Source: Bradyrhizobium sp. ISRA430 (GTDB lineage: Bacteria; Pseudomonadota; Alphaproteobacteria; Rhizobiales; Xanthobacteraceae). Taken from it: a stretch of DNA of 64,000 nucleotides. The notes beneath the pieces were generated by a model, which was not told where the DNA came from, searched no databases, and was given only the letters and a program-made list of their open reading frames with translations. A program made the translations under genes and the position numbers. The stretch covers positions 7,852,501-7,916,500 of the forward strand of contig NZ_CP094516.1 in NCBI RefSeq assembly GCF_029909975.1, given 5' to 3'. Shown here in pieces: positions 57,677-64,000 of the stretch (position 1 is the stretch's first letter; each line of letters begins with the position of its first letter).

Positions 57677-58981
57677 CTAGACCAGCACGGGCGTACGCAC
57701 GCGACCGGCATTGCCGAACACGCGCAGGTAACGCTCGATCTCGGAGGGCATGCCGGTCGCCTTCTCCGGATTGTCCGAGAGCTTCACCGCTGGACGCCCG
57801 TCGACCGACGACACCTTGCAGACCAGCGAGATCGGATCGAGATCGAAAGAGCCGTCCGGTGCGCAGCCGACGAAGTCGTTGGTGAGGTTGGTGCCCCAGC
57901 CGAACGAGAGCCGCACGCGGCCTACGAAATGGTGATAGGTATCCTCGATCGAGCCGACGTCCATCGCGTCGGAGAAGACGAGCAGCTTGTCCCTGGGATT
58001 GCGGCCCTTCGTCTCCCACCATTTGATGATCTCTTCGCCGGCCTGGATCGCCGGGGCGCTGTCCGGGCGGAAGCCGGTCCAGTCGGCGACCCATTCCGGC
58101 GCGTCGCGCAGAAAGGCCTTGGTGCCGAAGGCATCGGGCAGCGCGATCAAGAGATTGCCGCCATAGGTCTGGCGCCACTGGTCGAGGATGCGATAGGGCG
58201 CCCAGCGCAATTCCTCATCGTCCTTCGCGAGCGCGGCCGCCACCATCGGCAGCTCATGCGCGTTGGTGCCGATGGCTTCGAGATCGTTGTCCATCGCCAA
58301 CAGCACGTTGGACGTCCCGATGAAGGACGAACCCAGCCCTTCCTTCACCGCCTCTACGCACCAGCGCTGCCACAGGAAGCCGTGGCGGCGGCGCGTGCCG
58401 AAGTCGGACAGCCGCAAATTCTCCAGCTTGCGCAGCCGCTCGACCTTGGTCCAGAGCTTGGCCTTGGCACGGGCGTAGAGCACGTCGAGCTCGAACCGGC
58501 CGCGGTCCTTCATCGCCGCACGCGAGCGCAGTTCATTGAGGATGGCGAGCGCCGGAATTTCCCACATCGTGGTGTGGGTCCAAGGCCCATGGAAGTGCAG
58601 CTCGTACTGACCTTGGACCTTGCGCAGCTCGTATTCGGGCAAGCGGAATTCGGCGAGCCAGCGGATGAAATCGGCCGAGAACATGTGGGTCTTGCCGTAG
58701 AAGGTATTACCGGCAAGCCAGATCAGCTCTTTCTTGGTGAAGCGGATGGTGCGGGCATGGTCGAGCTGGGCGCGCAACTCGCCCTCGTCGATGGTCTCGG
58801 CAAGCCGCACATGGCGCGAGCGGTTGATCACCGAGAAGGTCACCTTCTGATCCGGGTAGGATTCCCGAATCATTTGCAACATCAATAACTTGTAGAAGTC
58901 AGTATCGAGCAGGCTGCGGATGATGGGATCCAGCCGCCAGCTATGATTGTAGGTCCTGCTCGCAATATCGGTCACGGTCAT
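57677..58981 (-). CDS. pncB: Nicotinate phosphoribosyltransferase PncB
   Basis: This 434-residue enzyme makes nicotinate mononucleotide from nicotinate and PRPP in NAD salvage, with ATP coupling. Family segments include [20 protein letters not shown], the catalytic His region around [48 protein letters not shown] and [15 protein letters not shown]. It starts at ATG 58981 and is monocistronic. A nicotinate-hydroxylating enzyme gene (nicC) is also in this window but 28 kb away, so no operon link exists. The 3' end borders an interspersed repeat. Confidence 0.95.
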   Translation of the reverse strand: MTVTDIASRTYNHSWRLDPIIRSLLDTDFYKLLMLQMIRESYPDQKVTFSVINRSRHVRLAETIDEGELRAQLDHARTIRFTKKELIWLAGNTFYGKTHMFSADFIRWLAEFRLPEYELRKVQGQYELHFHGPWTHTTMWEIPALAILNELRSRAAMKDRGRFELDVLYARAKAKLWTKVERLRKLENLRLSDFGTRRRHGFLWQRWCVEAVKEGLGSSFIGTSNVLLAMDNDLEAIGTNAHELPMVAAALAKDDEELRWAPYRILDQWRQTYGGNLLIALPDAFGTKAFLRDAPEWVADWTGFRPDSAPAIQAGEEIIKWWETKGRNPRDKLLVFSDAMDVGSIEDTYHHFVGRVRLSFGWGTNLTNDFVGCAPDGSFDLDPISLVCKVSSVDGRPAVKLSDNPEKATGMPSEIERYLRVFGNAGRVRTPVLV

Positions 58982-59060
58982 GGACGAATTCTAGCGTGGC
59001 TGCCGCGTCGCAACCAGTGGGTCTGGCGAAGGGCAGGCTTCCGCAAGCCGTGACCAAGGA

Positions 59061-60881
<1,821 letters not shown>

Positions 60882-60885
60882 GCAA

Positions 60886-61512
60886 ATGCCGCAGCCGCTC
60901 AATTACCTCAAGGAAACCGCCTCGCAGACCGCCGGGCCCTATGTCCATATCGGCCTGATCCCGGCGATGGCCGGCTTCGACATCTTCGAGAAGAACTTTT
61001 CCAACGTCCTGGTGACGCCGAACACGGAAGGCGAGCGCATCACGCTTGAAGGCCGCGTGCTCGACGGCAGCGGCTCGCCGCTGCGCGATGTGCTGCTGGA
61101 AATCTGGCAGGCCAATGCCGCCGGCCGCTACAATCATCCTGCCGATCGTTCCGCCGGTGCGCTCGACGAAGACTTCCGCGGCTGGGGCCGCGCGGGCTCG
61201 GATTTCGACAGCGGCCTCGTCACCTTCGACACGATCAAGCCCGGCGCCATCACCGACAGGATGGGGCGCAAATGTGCGCCGCACGTCAATGTCTGGGTCG
61301 TCGCCCGCGGCATCAATATCGGGCTGAACACGCGGCTCTATTTCTCGGACGAGGAAGCGGCCAACGCCGCCGATCCCGTGCTCAACCTGGTCGAGCCGCC
61401 GATCCGGCGGTCGACGCTGATCGCAAAGCGCGGCGAGCGCGCCGGCAAGGTCGTATATTCCTTCACGATCAATTTGCAGGGGCCGGAGGAGACCGTGTTC
61501 TTCGACGTCTGA
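60886..61512 (+). CDS. pcaG: Protocatechuate 3,4-dioxygenase alpha subunit
   Basis: This 208-residue subunit pairs with PcaH to form the active site, and lacks the iron ligands. Family segments are the start KETASQTAGPYVHIGLIP, the intradiol motif GRVLDGSGSPLRDVLLEIWQ, and the C-terminal ETVFFDV. ATG 60886 follows AAGGAAA, and the gene starts 4 bases after pcaH stops, so the two are coupled. The hairpin at 61515-61537 ends the transcript and is shared with the convergent NYN gene. Confidence 0.95.
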   Translation: MPQPLNYLKETASQTAGPYVHIGLIPAMAGFDIFEKNFSNVLVTPNTEGERITLEGRVLDGSGSPLRDVLLEIWQANAAGRYNHPADRSAGALDEDFRGWGRAGSDFDSGLVTFDTIKPGAITDRMGRKCAPHVNVWVVARGINIGLNTRLYFSDEEAANAADPVLNLVEPPIRRSTLIAKRGERAGKVVYSFTINLQGPEETVFFDV

Positions 61513-61514
61513 TA

Positions 61515-61537
61515 ATCCCGCGGCCGTTGCGCGGGAT
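61515..61537. terminator. Bidirectional terminator hairpin
   Basis: ATCCCGCG and CGCGGGAT form a perfect 8-base stem with a 7-base loop, directly between the convergent pcaG and NYN-domain genes. Confidence 0.55.
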
Positions 61538-62148
61538 CATTCCACCCGGTCGCCGCGATTGATCGCTCCGCGCGCGAGGAATTGCGGCGGCTGACGCATC
61601 TCGCGCGATCCGGGCCGCTCGACCGGATCGCGCCCCACTTTTGGTTTCAGCTCTGCCAAATCAATGAATACGTCCGCCTGCCGGCGCAGTTCGTCGGCGA
61701 CCATGGGCGGCTGGGTGGCGAGCGTGGAGACGACCGTCACGCGGACGCCGCGGCGTTGCAGGGCTTCCACCAGCGAACGAAAGTCCCCATCGCCAGAGAA
61801 CAACACGATCTGGTCGACATGCCCGGCGAGTTCCATCGCATTCACGGCGAGATCCACATCCATGCTGCCCTTCACCTTGCGGCGGCCGGTGGTGGCGTCG
61901 ACGAATTCCTTGGTGAGCTTGGTGACGACGGCGTAGCCGTTATAATCGAGCCAATCGATCAACGGGCGGATCGACGAGTATTCCTGATCCTCGATGACGG
62001 TGGTGTAGTAGAAGGCCCGCAGCAGCCTGCCTCGGCCGTGAAATTCGCTGAGCAGGCGCCTGTAGTCGATGTCGAAACCGAGCGCCTTGGAGGTGGCATA
62101 GAGATTGGAGCCATCGATGAAGAGTGCGATCTTCTCAAGCGAAGACAT
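61537..62148 (-). CDS. LabA-like NYN-domain protein
   Basis: This 203-residue protein has a PIN-like NYN nuclease fold. The acidic residues are in ALFIDGSNLYATSK, KGSMDVDLAVNAMEL and VLFSGDGDFRSLVEAL, matching the metal-binding Asp set of LabA/DUF88 proteins. The role may be RNA cleavage. ATG 62148 starts where homologues I know of begin (MSSLEKIALFIDG). The frame stays open for 59 more residues upstream with a signal-like stretch, which I read as chance. It converges on pcaG. Confidence 0.9.
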   Translation of the reverse strand: MSSLEKIALFIDGSNLYATSKALGFDIDYRRLLSEFHGRGRLLRAFYYTTVIEDQEYSSIRPLIDWLDYNGYAVVTKLTKEFVDATTGRRKVKGSMDVDLAVNAMELAGHVDQIVLFSGDGDFRSLVEALQRRGVRVTVVSTLATQPPMVADELRRQADVFIDLAELKPKVGRDPVERPGSREMRQPPQFLARGAINRGDRVE

Positions 62149-62531
62149 TATGCACAAATCTCCAGTTCCGCAGAAAACACTGAAATCGCCGATGGCTTGC
62201 TGAAAAAGACAGCGCAGACGGCCGGACAGGGTGTGGCCGTCTTGCGCCAAGGTTAGGGAGGTCCATGCCACCAGCGCCAGGGCGCCGAATGCAGCCACGC
62301 TAAGGCGTGCGCATTTCCCGCTCAATTGTACGGAGGTAAAGGGCAGCTATCCAAAGGATAGGGCGCTATATACGAAGGTAAGTGGCGGCGCCGGCAACAC
62401 GCGCTGGCAACAAAGGCCATTACGGCTCGCAGCCTGGCCTCCGACCAAAGTCTATCCGGGCAATGCCTGCTGCCCTGGAACCAAACTCCCTCCGAATGAT
62501 TCCATCGGCATATCCCCGCGGGAGATGTGTC
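62149..62531. other. Divergent intergenic region
   Basis: These 383 bases between the NYN gene and the SPW-repeat gene hold no convincing gene. The region presumably contains both promoters; AGCTATCCAAAGGATAGGGC at about 62346-62365 has a small TATCC/GGATA dyad. Confidence 0.4.
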
Positions 62532-62915
62532 ATGAGCAGGTTGCAAGAGCGCGAAACCGTCCCAGACGTCTACAATCTATTCCTCGCGGCTGTGCTCTTC
62601 ATATCCCCGTGGCTGTTCAAGCTGACTATCAGCCAGGGCAAGATCGATCTCTGGGTGACGAGCGCGATCATCGGCATCCTCTCGCTGGCTGCCATCATCG
62701 CCTATCGCGACTGGGAGGAATGGATCAATGTCCTGATGGGCGTCTGGCTCATCGTGTCACCCTGGCTGCTTGGATTTGCGCACACGCGCGCGATGCATCT
62801 CAGCATCGGCTTCGGCATCGTCATCGTGCTGCTGGCGTTGCTCGACCTCTTTCTCCACTATGAGAAGGCGCATCCGGAAGAAACGGAGTCCCGGCAGGAG
62901 AAGGCGCATCAGTAG
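62532..62915 (+). CDS. SPW-repeat membrane protein
   Basis: This 127-residue inner-membrane protein has four hydrophobic helices and two SPW repeats (LFISPWLFKLTISQG and LIVSPWLLGFAHTRA), the hallmark of the DUF/SPW family. It has a hydrophilic C-terminus rich in Glu, Lys and His (EKAHPEETESRQEKAHQ). The ATG at 62532 follows GGAGATGTGTC. SPW proteins are common small membrane proteins of rhizobia with no established function. It is convergent with the AraC gene that ends at 62946. Confidence 0.88.
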   Translation: MSRLQERETVPDVYNLFLAAVLFISPWLFKLTISQGKIDLWVTSAIIGILSLAAIIAYRDWEEWINVLMGVWLIVSPWLLGFAHTRAMHLSIGFGIVIVLLALLDLFLHYEKAHPEETESRQEKAHQ

Positions 62916-62945
62916 CAACGCCTGGCCGTTGGAACGCCCGACACG

Positions 62946-64000
<1,055 letters not shown>

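Noticed and set aside
62149..62325. Signal-peptide-like in-frame extension of the NYN-domain protein
   Set aside because: NYN/LabA proteins are cytoplasmic and start at the ATG at 62148; the upstream residues have no family similarity.

Overview
The window is GC-rich alphaproteobacterial chromosome, almost certainly Bradyrhizobium or a close relative in the Nitrobacteraceae. Supporting signs are small lineage-type proteins (DUF992, SPW-repeat and short membrane proteins), many orphan solute-binding proteins, interspersed inverted repeats built on CGTCATTGCGAG-type and TGTCAT...ATGACA ends, and aromatic and C1 metabolism genes. The species call is from gene character only; no database was consulted. 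LEFT PART (1-20 kb) is accessory. It holds the 3' part of an aspartate kinase, a secreted unknown protein, a LuxR-type regulator with a pseudo-receiver, and a leftward four-gene unit: two glycine-rich repeat proteins, a type I secretion ABC transporter and an HlyD-type adaptor. The repeat proteins are candidate cargo of this transporter and are my best candidate for an undescribed system. Then come a WGR-like/nucleotide cyclase fusion, a TPR-like fragment gene, a fossil sulfite-exporter C-terminus, a DUF992 protein, a set of small proteins, a 1349-residue BTAD/cyclase/AAA/TPR regulator whose cyclase lacks a metal ligand, an orphan Liv-type binding protein and tRNA-Ile(CAU). A 25-base exact copy of part of that tRNA at 11711-11735 suggests an old integration event. 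MIDDLE PART (19-41 kb): three orphan solute-binding proteins (Bug, TAXI, Liv-type) lead into a large molybdenum/tungsten-formate module. It contains a helix-turn-helix regulator with a binding-protein-like domain, the TupBCA tungstate importer, a degenerate MoeA-like protein, a MoeA-binding-domain fusion, a NicC-type flavin monooxygenase, MobA, FdhD, MobB, a third MoeA and a TusA-like sulfur carrier. An OFA-family oxalate/formate transporter follows, and then an NAD-dependent formate dehydrogenase made of a fused FdsG-FdsB diaphorase subunit and FdsA. Read together, these cover metal uptake, cofactor insertion, nucleotide addition, sulfuration, the enzyme itself and substrate transport. RIGHT PART (41-64 kb): a YbaK-type deacylase, an exported metallo-beta-lactamase-fold hydrolase, and a tightly overlapped GldA-GldF-GldG-DUF4340-HupE operon. 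Next are an SCP2-like protein, alpha/beta hydrolase, binding protein, dehydrogenase and IclR catabolic cluster, then a GntR regulator divergent from tricarballylate genes tcuAB. The window ends with a membrane diguanylate cyclase, pncB, a LysR regulator divergent from pcaHG, a LabA-like NYN protein, an SPW-repeat protein, and a PobR-type AraC regulator divergent from the first 98 bases of pobA.
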